64,000 bases of DNA from Pedococcus sp031456495 (lineage in GTDB: Bacteria > Actinomycetota > Actinomycetes > Actinomycetales > Dermatophilaceae), in NCBI RefSeq assembly GCF_031456495.1, contig NZ_JAVDUW010000004.1:1-64000 (forward strand). The letters run 5' to 3'. Below the pieces are notes generated by a model. That model searched no databases. It was not told where the DNA came from and worked only from the letters and a program-made list of their open reading frames with translations. The position numbers and the translations under genes are program-made. This document shows, piece after piece, positions 32,191-40,027 of this stretch; positions within the stretch are counted from its first letter, which is position 1, and each line of letters opens with the position of its first letter.

Positions 32191-33648
32191 ATGGACACCG
32201 AGGTCCTGGCCGGGCGGCTTCGCGCCCTCGTCGGCGCGGACGCCGTCCTCACCGACCGGCAGGAGCTGCGCACCTACGAGTGTGACGGCCTGGCCCACTA
32301 CCGGGTGGTCCCCGCCATAGTCGTGCTCGCCGCCAGCACGGCGGACGTCGCCGCCACGGTCACCGAGTGCGCCCGCGCCGGCGTGCCGTTCGTCGCCCGG
32401 GGCTCGGGCACGGGCCTCTCCGGTGGTGCGCTGCCCCACGCCGACGGCGTCCTCATCGTGATGAGCCGCATGCGCGACGTGCTCGAGGTCGACCACGACA
32501 ACCAGCGGGCCGTGGTCGAGCCCGGGGTCATCAACCTCCAGCTGAGCGACCTGACGCGCCCGCTCGGGTACTACTACGCGCCCGACCCCTCGAGCCAGCA
32601 GGTCTGCTCCATCGGGGGCAACGTCGCCGAGAACTCCGGTGGGGCGCACTGCCTCAAGTACGGCTTCACGACCAACCACGTCACCGGGCTCGAGCTCGTC
32701 ACGGCCGGCGGAGACGTCGTCGAGGTCGGAGGCAAGGCCCCGGACCCCACGGGCTACGACCTGCTCGGCGCCCTCGTCGGGTCCGAGGGCACCCTCGGCA
32801 TCGCCACGCGGGTCACCGTGCGGCTGACACGGAACCCCGAGGACGTGTCCACCCTGCTGGCGGCCTTCACCTCGACCGACGCGGCCGGCGAGGCCGTGTC
32901 GGCGATCATCGGCGCGGGCGTCATCCCTGCCGCGATCGAGATGATGGACGCGCTCGCCATCGAGGCGGCCGAGGCCGCGGTCCACTGCGACTACCCGGCG
33001 GGGGCGGGGGCGGTGCTCATCGTCGAGATCGACGGGCCGGCCTCCGACGTCCGGCACGTGTTCGCCGAGGTCGAGCGCCACTGCCGCGACGCGGGAGCCT
33101 TCGAGATCCGGATCGCCAGGGACGACACCGAGCGCGCGCTCTTCTGGAAGGGGCGCAAGTCGGCGTTCGCGGCGGTGGGGCGGATCAGCCCCGACTACAT
33201 CGTCCAGGACGGCGTGATCCCGCGGACCTCCCTGCCCGAGGTGCTGCGCAGCATCGCCGAGCTCTCCGAGCGCAGCGGTGTCCGCGTGGCCAACGTCTTC
33301 CACGCCGGCGACGGCAACCTGCACCCGCTGGTGCTCTTCGACGACGGCCGAGAGGGGGAGGCGGAGCGGGCCGAGGAGGTCTCCGGCGCGATCCTCGACC
33401 TGTGCATCGAGCACGGCGGCTCGATCACCGGTGAGCACGGCGTCGGTGCCGACAAGGCCAAGTTCATGCCGCGGATGTTCACCGACGACGACCTCGACAC
33501 GATGCAGCTCGTCCGCTGTGCGTTCGACCCGGACTCGATCTCCAACCCCGGCAAGGTGTTCCCCACGCCGCGTCTCTGCGGTGAGCGGCCCGGACGACAC
33601 CAGGGCGCGCACCCGCTCGCCGAGGCCGGCGTGGCGGAGGTCTTCTGA
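32191..33648 (+). CDS. glcD: Glycolate oxidase subunit GlcD (FAD-linked)
   Basis: The flavin subunit of the membrane-associated glycolate (or D-lactate) oxidase, which oxidises 2-hydroxyacids to 2-oxoacids and passes electrons to GlcE/GlcF and the quinone pool. A PCMH-type FAD-binding domain is at about 40-220 (FVARGSGTGLSGGALPHADG, and SSQQVCSIGGNVAENSGGAH for FAD contacts). The FAD-oxidase C-terminal domain ends with NVFHAGDGNLHPLVLFDDG and ITGEHGVGADKAKFMPRMF. The ATG at 32191 (485 residues) is chosen because upstream sequence is AT-richer leader holding the promoter and operator. First gene of a four-gene operon. Confidence 0.9.
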   Translation: MDTEVLAGRLRALVGADAVLTDRQELRTYECDGLAHYRVVPAIVVLAASTADVAATVTECARAGVPFVARGSGTGLSGGALPHADGVLIVMSRMRDVLEVDHDNQRAVVEPGVINLQLSDLTRPLGYYYAPDPSSQQVCSIGGNVAENSGGAHCLKYGFTTNHVTGLELVTAGGDVVEVGGKAPDPTGYDLLGALVGSEGTLGIATRVTVRLTRNPEDVSTLLAAFTSTDAAGEAVSAIIGAGVIPAAIEMMDALAIEAAEAAVHCDYPAGAGAVLIVEIDGPASDVRHVFAEVERHCRDAGAFEIRIARDDTERALFWKGRKSAFAAVGRISPDYIVQDGVIPRTSLPEVLRSIAELSERSGVRVANVFHAGDGNLHPLVLFDDGREGEAERAEEVSGAILDLCIEHGGSITGEHGVGADKAKFMPRMFTDDDLDTMQLVRCAFDPDSISNPGKVFPTPRLCGERPGRHQGAHPLAEAGVAEVF

Positions 33649-33676
33649 TGGCGGGGCCACTCCGGAGGGGCGACTC

Positions 33677-34936
33677 GTGACCACCCAGGTGTCCGACGAC
33701 CTGCTGCGCGCCTGCGACGGGCGGGTGGAGCCGGCGGGCGACGCCGACGCCCTGCTGGGCGCCCGCCCCCGCTGGGTGGCGTCCCCCGCGAGCACGGAGG
33801 AGGCGGCCGCGCTGATGCGGGTCGCGGCCCGCGAGGGGCTGGCGGTCACGGCCCGCGGCTCGGGAACCAAGCTGCGCTGGGGCGGACGCCCCGAGCGCCT
33901 CGACCTCGTGGTCGACACCAGCCGCCTCGACGCACTCGTGGAGCACGCCGCCGGCGACCTCGTCTACATCGCCGGCGCCGGCCGCTCGCTGGCGCAGGTG
34001 CAGGAGGACGTGGGCGGCGCCGGCCAGCGGCTGGGGATCGACCCCCCGACCGGTGGCACGCTCGGCGGAGCCGTCGCCACCGCGGCGAGCGGCCCCCTGC
34101 GCCTGCACCACGGCGCGGTCCGTGACCTCGTGATCGGCATGACCCTGGTCCGCGCCGACGGCGTCGTGGCCCACAGCGGCGGCAAGGTGGTCAAGAACGT
34201 CGCCGGCTACGACCTCGCGAAGCTGCTCACCGGCTCCTTCGGCACCCTCGGGCTGATCACGCAGGTGGCCCTGCGCCTGCACCCGGTGCCGCAGGGTCGC
34301 CGCTGGGTGAATGCCTCGGTGGCCGACGCGGCCGCCGCCGGCTCCGCCGCGCTCGCTGTCGCGCACAGCCAGCTCGTCCCGTCCGCCGTCGAGCTGGACG
34401 TCCCCGCGCCGGGCGCGGGCTCCCTGGCCGTCCTCGTCGAAGGTCACCCCGACGGTGCGGCGGAGTCGGCCCAGCGGGTCGCCGACCTGCTCGCCGCGTC
34501 GGGTGGCGTCGACGTGCAGGTGGGGGAGCAGCCGCCTGCGTGGTGGGGCGGCGACGTCGCCACCGACCGCGCGGGGTGCACGCTGCTGCGCGTCACCCAC
34601 GTCCTCACCGGGGTCACGCCCCTGCTGCGGGCCCTGTCCGAGGCCGCCGCCGGCTCCGGCGTCCGGGCGGCGCACCTGCGGGGCTCGCCGGCCGTGGGTG
34701 TCGAGCACGTGGCGGTCGAGGGCGATGCCGACGCGGTCGCGGCACTCGTGCAGCGCCTGCGGGTCGCCTCGGCCGGCTTCGACGGCCAGGTCGTCGTGCT
34801 CGACGCCCCCGACGACGTCCGCGCCCGGGTGGACCTCTGGGGTCCCGTGCAGGCGCTGGCGCTGATGCGCGCCGTCAAGGACCGCTTCGACCCCGGCCGG
34901 CTGCTGTCGCCCGGGCGCTTCGTGGGAGGCATCTGA
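33677..34936 (+). CDS. glcE: Glycolate oxidase FAD-binding subunit GlcE
   Basis: A 419-residue second FAD-binding subunit of the glycolate oxidase complex. The PCMH domain is in the first 180 residues: VTARGSGTKLRWGGRPERLD, then GGTLGGAVATAASGPLRLHH and GGKVVKNVAGYDLAKLLTGS, which closely match GlcE. The C-terminal part is shorter than in GlcD and ends PGRLLSPGRFVGG. The GTG at 33677 has GGAGG 8 nt upstream. It lies 28 bp after glcD, and its stop overlaps the start of glcF (TGATG), so the three subunits are made together. Confidence 0.9.
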   Translation: MTTQVSDDLLRACDGRVEPAGDADALLGARPRWVASPASTEEAAALMRVAAREGLAVTARGSGTKLRWGGRPERLDLVVDTSRLDALVEHAAGDLVYIAGAGRSLAQVQEDVGGAGQRLGIDPPTGGTLGGAVATAASGPLRLHHGAVRDLVIGMTLVRADGVVAHSGGKVVKNVAGYDLAKLLTGSFGTLGLITQVALRLHPVPQGRRWVNASVADAAAAGSAALAVAHSQLVPSAVELDVPAPGAGSLAVLVEGHPDGAAESAQRVADLLAASGGVDVQVGEQPPAWWGGDVATDRAGCTLLRVTHVLTGVTPLLRALSEAAAGSGVRAAHLRGSPAVGVEHVAVEGDADAVAALVQRLRVASAGFDGQVVVLDAPDDVRARVDLWGPVQALALMRAVKDRFDPGRLLSPGRFVGGI

Positions 34937-36375
34937 TGACCAGCACGGACCCGACGACCGGGCACGGTCCCGCCGGCGCGGCAGGACCGGCCGACGGCGT
35001 GGTCGACCGGACCGCGGAGCACGGGACGGGGCGCCCGCGCGCGGTCGCCCTGGACGGGCCCCACTTCGACGACCACCGGCCGCCCTCGCAGGAGCTGCTC
35101 TCCGACTGCGTGCACTGCGGCTTCTGCCTGCCGACGTGCCCGACGTACGTCCTGTGGGGCGAGGAGATGGACTCGCCCCGCGGCCGCATCCACCTCATGC
35201 AGCAGGTGGTCGGGGGCGAGCCGCTGACGCCCGAGGTGGTCGGCCACTTCGACGCCTGCCTCGGCTGCATGGCCTGCGTGACCGCCTGCCCCTCCGGGGT
35301 GCAGTACGACAAGCTCATCACCGACACCCGGGCCCAGGTCGAGCGCAACACCACGCGCACGCCGTCCGACCGCGCGCTGCGCGAGGCGGTGTTCGCCCTG
35401 TTCCCCTACCCGCGCCGCCTGCGCGCCCTGCGCGGACCCCTGCGGCTGCACCAGCGGTCGGGGCTGTCCCGGCTGCTGCGCAGGTCCGGTGTGCTGCAAC
35501 GGATCTCGCCCCAGCTCGCCGCGATGGAGTCGCTCGCCCCGTCCCTGGGCCGGCGCGAGGACGTGCCGGCCCTGACACCGGCGCGCGGCACGAGGCGGGG
35601 GACCGTGGGCATGCTGCTCGGCTGCGTGCAGCGCGAGTTCTTCCCCGGGGTCAACGCCGCCACCGCGCGGGTGCTGGCCGCCGAGGGGTTCGACGTCGTC
35701 GCGCCGCCCGGGCAGGGCTGCTGCGGCGCGCTGTCCGCGCACAACGGCCGCGAGGAGGAGGCCGCCGGCTTCGCCCGCCGCCTCGTCGAGGAGTTCGAGC
35801 GCGCCGGGGTCGAGCACGTGGTCGTGAACTCGGCGGGCTGCGGCTCGGCGATGAAGGAGTATGCCGACCTGCTCGCCGACGACCCGGCGTGGGCCGACCG
35901 TGCGCGCGCCTTCGCCGACCGGGTGCGCGACGTCAGCGAGATCCTCGCCGAGGTCGGCCCGGTGGCGCCGCGGCACCCGCTGGAGGTGTCCGTGGCGTAC
36001 CACGACGCCTGCCACCTGGGCCACGCGCAGGGAGTCCGGGCCCAGCCGCGGGAGCTGCTGCGCGGCATACCCGGCCTCGAGCTGCGCGAGGTCAACGAGG
36101 CGTCCCTGTGCTGCGGCAGCGCGGGCATCTACAACCTCCTGAAGCCCGAGGCCGCCCGCGAGCTGGGTGACCGCAAGGCGACCAACGTCGTCGCGACGGG
36201 CGCCGAGCTGCTCGTCACCGCCAACCCGGGCTGCCTCATGCAGGTCCGGACGTCGCTGGAGCGGGCCGGGGCCGCGATGGCGATGGCACACACCGTCGAG
36301 GTGCTCGACGCCTCGATCCGAGGACTGTCACCCGAGGACCTCGGCGTGACACGAGGGAGGTCGACGCAGCCCTAG
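34936..36375 (+). CDS. glcF: Glycolate oxidase iron-sulfur subunit GlcF
   Basis: The electron-transfer subunit with two [4Fe-4S] clusters, at CVHCGFCLPTCPTY (about 56-69) and CLGCMACVTACPSG (about 107-120). Two CCG domains follow: QGCCGALSAHNG with VNSAGCGSAMKEY, and YHDACHLGHAQGVR with LCCGSAGIYNLL and TANPGCLMQV; these probably bind a further cluster or quinone as in heterodisulfide reductase. 479 residues, about 40 more than the usual length because of a disordered N-terminal tail. It starts at the overlapping TGATG with glcE. Confidence 0.93.
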   Translation: MTSTDPTTGHGPAGAAGPADGVVDRTAEHGTGRPRAVALDGPHFDDHRPPSQELLSDCVHCGFCLPTCPTYVLWGEEMDSPRGRIHLMQQVVGGEPLTPEVVGHFDACLGCMACVTACPSGVQYDKLITDTRAQVERNTTRTPSDRALREAVFALFPYPRRLRALRGPLRLHQRSGLSRLLRRSGVLQRISPQLAAMESLAPSLGRREDVPALTPARGTRRGTVGMLLGCVQREFFPGVNAATARVLAAEGFDVVAPPGQGCCGALSAHNGREEEAAGFARRLVEEFERAGVEHVVVNSAGCGSAMKEYADLLADDPAWADRARAFADRVRDVSEILAEVGPVAPRHPLEVSVAYHDACHLGHAQGVRAQPRELLRGIPGLELREVNEASLCCGSAGIYNLLKPEAARELGDRKATNVVATGAELLVTANPGCLMQVRTSLERAGAAMAMAHTVEVLDASIRGLSPEDLGVTRGRSTQP

Positions 36376-36440
36376 ACCGACGGGTTCACGGAAACGACGA
36401 CCTTCCAACCACATCCCCCCTCACACCCCGAGGTGAACGC

Positions 36441-38207
36441 ATGTTCCGTCCGGTACTCGACGCCGTAGGTGGTTCCCTGTTCCTCACGGCCCTCGTGGCC
36501 ATGCTGCCCCTGCTCACCATCTTCATCCTGCTCGGCGGCCTGCGGCTCGCCGCGTGGAAGGCCGGCATCGCCGCGCTGCTCGTCTCGATCGTGATCGCGA
36601 TCTGGGCCTACTCGATGCCCGTCGGCATGGCCGTCTCCTCCGGCATCGAGGGTGCGGCGTTCGGCTTCTTCCCGATCATGTGGATCGTCATCAACGCGAT
36701 CTGGGTCTACAACATGACCGTCGCGACGGGGCACTTCGACGTGCTCCGCCGCTCGTTCGCGAGCATCAGCGACGACCAGCGGATCCAGGCCGTCATCATC
36801 GCCTTCTCGTTCGGCGCCCTGCTCGAGGCGCTCGCCGGCTTCGGCACGCCCGTCGCCATCACGAGCGTCATGCTGATCGCGCTGGGCTTCCGGCCGCTCA
36901 AGGCCGCGGTCGTGGCCCTGGTCGCGAACACCGCGCCGGTCGCGTTCGGCGCGCTGGCGGTGCCGATCACCACCCTGGCGACCGTCAGCCAGCAGCCCGA
37001 GCACACGCTGTCGCAGATCGTCGGTCGCCAGACCCCGCTGCTCGGCGTCTTCGTGCCGATGGCCCTGGTCTTCATCATCGACCGCGGCCGCGGGGTCCGG
37101 GCGACCCTGCCCGCGACGCTCACCTGCGGGATCACCTTCGCCATCGCGCAGTTCGTCACCTCGAACTACATCTCGACCCCGCTCACGGACATCGTCGCCT
37201 CGCTCGTGAGCGCGCTGGCCGTCGTCCTGCTGCTGCGCGTCTGGCAGCCGAAGCAGGCCTACGTGGAGTCCGGTGTCGAGGAGGAGGTCGTGGCCGCCGG
37301 TGCTCGCGGCTCGCGGACCTCGGCCACCGGTGCGATGACCGCCGAGGCCGGGGACCAGCACCGCGAGGGGCACACCGGTCGTCGCCGCCCGGTGCACACG
37401 GAGAGTGACGCGGGCGCCGAGGACCTCGCCACCATGAGGGCGCGCGACGAGGCTGCGCACGACCGCGGCTCCGACGTGTTCAAGGCCTACGCGCCGTACC
37501 TCATCATCATCATCGTGTTCGTGCTGGCCCAGCTGCCCGGCATCAAGGACGCCCTCGACGCCCCCACCAAGGTGTTCAACTGGCCGGGGCTCGACGGTCT
37601 GCAGAGCGCCTCGGGCAAGGCCTCGAAGATCCCGCAGTTCAAGCTGAACTGGCTCGCCGCAGCAGGCACGCTCATGCTCATCTCCGGCATCATCTCGATC
37701 CCGGTGCTGGGGATCTCCCCGGCGAGGGCGCTGCGTGCCTACGGGACGACGCTCAAGCAGCTCGCTGCCGCGATCGTCACCGTCATGGCGGTGCTGGGCC
37801 TGGCGTACGTCATGAACGCGTCCGGCCAGACCTCCAGCCTCGGCACCTGGATGGCGGGTGCGGGTGGGGCGTTCGCCCTCCTGTCGCCGATCCTCGGCTG
37901 GCTCGGCGTCGCGGTCACGGGGTCGGACACCTCGTCGAACTCGCTGTTCGGCGCCCTGCAGGTGACGGCCGCCAAGGACGCCGGACTGCACCCGGCCCTC
38001 ATGGCAGCCGCGAACTCCTCCGGCGGTGTGCTCGGCAAGATGATCTCCCCGCAGAACCTCGCGATCGCCGCGGCGGCCGTGGGGATGTCGGGTCGCGAGG
38101 GCGACATCTTCCGGCGGGTCATCGGCTGGAGCGTCGCGTTCGTGGCGTTCATGTGCGTGCTGGTCTTCCTGCAGTCCACCGCGGTGCTCAACTGGATGAT
38201 CCCGTAG
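36441..38207 (+). CDS. Glycolate/L-lactate permease, LldP family
   Basis: A 588-residue permease with about 13 membrane helices. It imports glycolate and lactate with protons. Family motifs are GFGTPVAITSVMLIALGF after FGALLEALA, and GVAVTGSDTSSNSLFGALQV with AANSSGGVLGKMISPQNLAI near the C-terminus. A hydrophilic loop of about 95 residues (270-355, rich in Glu, Ala and Arg) between two helix blocks is longer than in E. coli LldP and has low complexity. A GAGGTGAACGC ribosome region precedes the ATG. Fourth gene of the glc operon; it supplies the substrate for GlcDEF. Confidence 0.92.
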   Translation: MFRPVLDAVGGSLFLTALVAMLPLLTIFILLGGLRLAAWKAGIAALLVSIVIAIWAYSMPVGMAVSSGIEGAAFGFFPIMWIVINAIWVYNMTVATGHFDVLRRSFASISDDQRIQAVIIAFSFGALLEALAGFGTPVAITSVMLIALGFRPLKAAVVALVANTAPVAFGALAVPITTLATVSQQPEHTLSQIVGRQTPLLGVFVPMALVFIIDRGRGVRATLPATLTCGITFAIAQFVTSNYISTPLTDIVASLVSALAVVLLLRVWQPKQAYVESGVEEEVVAAGARGSRTSATGAMTAEAGDQHREGHTGRRRPVHTESDAGAEDLATMRARDEAAHDRGSDVFKAYAPYLIIIIVFVLAQLPGIKDALDAPTKVFNWPGLDGLQSASGKASKIPQFKLNWLAAAGTLMLISGIISIPVLGISPARALRAYGTTLKQLAAAIVTVMAVLGLAYVMNASGQTSSLGTWMAGAGGAFALLSPILGWLGVAVTGSDTSSNSLFGALQVTAAKDAGLHPALMAAANSSGGVLGKMISPQNLAIAAAAVGMSGREGDIFRRVIGWSVAFVAFMCVLVFLQSTAVLNWMIP

Positions 38208-38227
38208 CGCGGGATCCCGGCCCGACG

Positions 38228-38259
38228 ACGGCCCCGACCGCCTGTGCGGTCGGGGCCGT
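38228..38259 (+). terminator. Terminator of the glycolate operon
   Basis: A perfect 14-bp stem (ACGGCCCCGACCGC with its complement) and a CTGT loop begin 20 bp after the permease stop. The right arm seeds the tandem repeat that follows. Confidence 0.85.
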
Positions 38260-38340
38260 CCGCGTGCGGTCGGGGCCGTCCGCGTGCGGTCGGGGCCGTC
38301 CGCGTGTGGTGGGGGCTGTGCGCGTGTTGCGGGGTCGTGC
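38241..38340. repeat. Five decaying 20-bp tandem repeats
   Basis: Units of 20 bp (consensus CGCGTGCGGTCGGGGCCGTC) run from 38241 to 38340. Units 2 and 3 are identical, unit 1 differs at two bases, units 4 and 5 have decayed. The array grows out of the terminator's right arm, so each unit could pair with the left arm. There are no spacers, so it is not a CRISPR array. Confidence 0.85.
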
Positions 38341-38421
38341 GCACGGGGCGGTGGGTGTCCCTCTCCGGTGCACGGCGTCCGCGATGAGAGACGGGTGTCC
38401 CGGCCCGTGGAGGCTGCGGCG

Positions 38422-38427
38422 TACCCT
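38422..38427 (+). promoter_or_regulatory. -10 element before the metY riboswitch
   Basis: TACCCT (TANNNT) ends 6 nt before the first riboswitch base, placing the transcription start at the aptamer's 5' end. Confidence 0.45.
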
Positions 38428-38433
38428 GCGGAC

Positions 38434-38514
38434 AGGTCATGAGTGCCAGCGCGAAGCCCCGGCTCGCTGGCCGGCAACCCTCCTCCGCGGTGGGGTGCCC
38501 CGGGTGAGGACCGG
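38434..38514 (+). ncRNA. SAM-IV riboswitch upstream of metY
   Basis: The leader carries the conserved SAM-IV aptamer: GGTCATGAGTGCCAGCG, AAGCCCCGGCTCGCTGGC, CGGCAACCCTCC, GCGGTGGGGTGCCCCGGGTG and the closing AGGACC. SAM-IV is an actinobacterial relative of SAM-I. A second hairpin follows at once (38515-38536, GCGCACGGC-TCCC and complement) and may be the expression platform. It should turn off metY when SAM is abundant. Confidence 0.93.
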
Positions 38515-38655
38515 GCGCACGGCTCCCGCCGTGCGCAAGCGCGGGAGACCCACCACGTGTCCCGCACCGCCTCCGGCGGTGGCGACCAGCACTCCACCGT
38601 CGGCGACGGACCACGCCGACGCCGCGCCCTGCGGCACACGAGAGTGAAGGTTCAC

Positions 38656-39975
38656 ATGAGCAGCACGAGCTGGTCGTTCGAGACCCGCCAGATCCACGTC
38701 GGCCAGGAGCCGGACTCCGCCACCGGCGCCCGCGCCCTGCCGATCTACCAGACGACGTCCTACGTCTTCAAGGACGCCGAGCACGCGGCGAACCTGTTTG
38801 CGCTCAAGGAGTTCGGCAACATCTACACCCGCATCATGAACCCCACGCAGGACGCCGTGGAGCAGCGGATCGCCTCGCTCGAGGGCGGCGTCGGTGCCCT
38901 GCTCGTCGCGTCCGGCCAGGCGGCCGAGACCCTGGCGATCCTCAACATCGCCGAGGCCGGCGACCACGTGGTGGCCAGCCCGTCCCTCTACGGCGGCACG
39001 TACAACCTGCTCAAGCACACGTTGCCGAAGTTCGGCCTCGAGGTCACCTTCGTGGCCGACCCCAACGACCTCGAGTCGTGGCGCCGGGCGGTGCGGCCCA
39101 ACACCAAGCTCTTCTTCGGCGAGACCATCTCCAACCCCAAGTCCGAGGTGCTCGACATCGAGGGCGTGGCGGCGGTCGCCCACGAGGCGGGGGTGCCGCT
39201 GGTCGTCGACAACACGATCGCGACGCCCTACCTCATCCGCCCGCTGGAGTGGGGTGCCGACATCGTCGTGCATTCCGCGACGAAGTACCTCGGCGGCCAC
39301 GGCACCACCATCGCCGGCGTCATCGTCGACGGCGGCTCGTTCGACTTCGCCAAGGACCCTGAGCGCTTCCCCGGCTACAACACGCCGGACGAGAGCTACC
39401 ACGGCCTGGTCTTCGCGCGGGACCTCGGCGTCGGCAGCCCGCTCGGGGCGAACCTCGCCTACATCCTCAAGGCACGCGTCCAGCTGCTGCGCGACCTCGG
39501 GGCAGCCGTCTCGCCGTTCAACGCCTTCCTCATCGCGCAGGGGATCGAGACCCTGAGCCTGCGGATCGAGCGGCACCTGCAGAACGCGCACGAGGTCGCG
39601 AAGTACCTCGGGGGCCACGAGCAGGTCGAGCGGGTGGTGTGGGCGTCGCTGCCCGACCACGAGTCGTACGAGAAGGCGAAGAAGTACACCCCGCGCGGCG
39701 CGGGCGCGGTGCTCGCGTTCGAGATCAGGGGCGGCGTCGAGGCGGGCAAGCGCTTCGTCGAGGCGCTGCAGCTGCACAGCCACGTGGCCAACCTCGGCGA
39801 CGTGCGCTCGCTGGCGATCCACCCGGCCTCGACGACGCACTCGCAGGGCCCGGACGAGGACCGTCTGGCTGCCGGGGTGACGCCCGGGCTCGTGCGGCTC
39901 GCGGTCGGCATCGAGCACGTCGACGACATCATCGCCGACCTCGACCAGGGCTTCATCGCGGCCAAGGGCGTCTGA
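38656..39975 (+). CDS. metY: O-acetylhomoserine sulfhydrylase
   Basis: A 439-residue PLP enzyme that makes homocysteine from O-acetylhomoserine and sulfide, the direct-sulfhydrylation step of methionine synthesis. The PLP lysine is K210 in HSATKYLGGHGTT; VVDNTIATPYLIRP supplies the cofactor-contacting Asp, and NIYTRIMNPTQDAVEQRIAS is typical of the Cys/Met-metabolism family. Length and the DPERFPGYNTPDESYHGLVF loop mark MetY rather than MetB or MetZ. GAAGG precedes the ATG by 7 nt. It is controlled by the SAM-IV riboswitch upstream. Its usual partner metX is not adjacent but 17 kb away under a similar riboswitch. Confidence 0.95.
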   Translation: MSSTSWSFETRQIHVGQEPDSATGARALPIYQTTSYVFKDAEHAANLFALKEFGNIYTRIMNPTQDAVEQRIASLEGGVGALLVASGQAAETLAILNIAEAGDHVVASPSLYGGTYNLLKHTLPKFGLEVTFVADPNDLESWRRAVRPNTKLFFGETISNPKSEVLDIEGVAAVAHEAGVPLVVDNTIATPYLIRPLEWGADIVVHSATKYLGGHGTTIAGVIVDGGSFDFAKDPERFPGYNTPDESYHGLVFARDLGVGSPLGANLAYILKARVQLLRDLGAAVSPFNAFLIAQGIETLSLRIERHLQNAHEVAKYLGGHEQVERVVWASLPDHESYEKAKKYTPRGAGAVLAFEIRGGVEAGKRFVEALQLHSHVANLGDVRSLAIHPASTTHSQGPDEDRLAAGVTPGLVRLAVGIEHVDDIIADLDQGFIAAKGV

Positions 39976-40027
39976 CCGGCCGTGATCCGGTGCGGGTGGG
40001 GGAGGGGCCGCCCGTATCGTAGGGGCC

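Noticed and set aside
38241..38340. CRISPR array
   Set aside because: The 20-bp units are directly adjacent with no spacers, and no cas genes are present.
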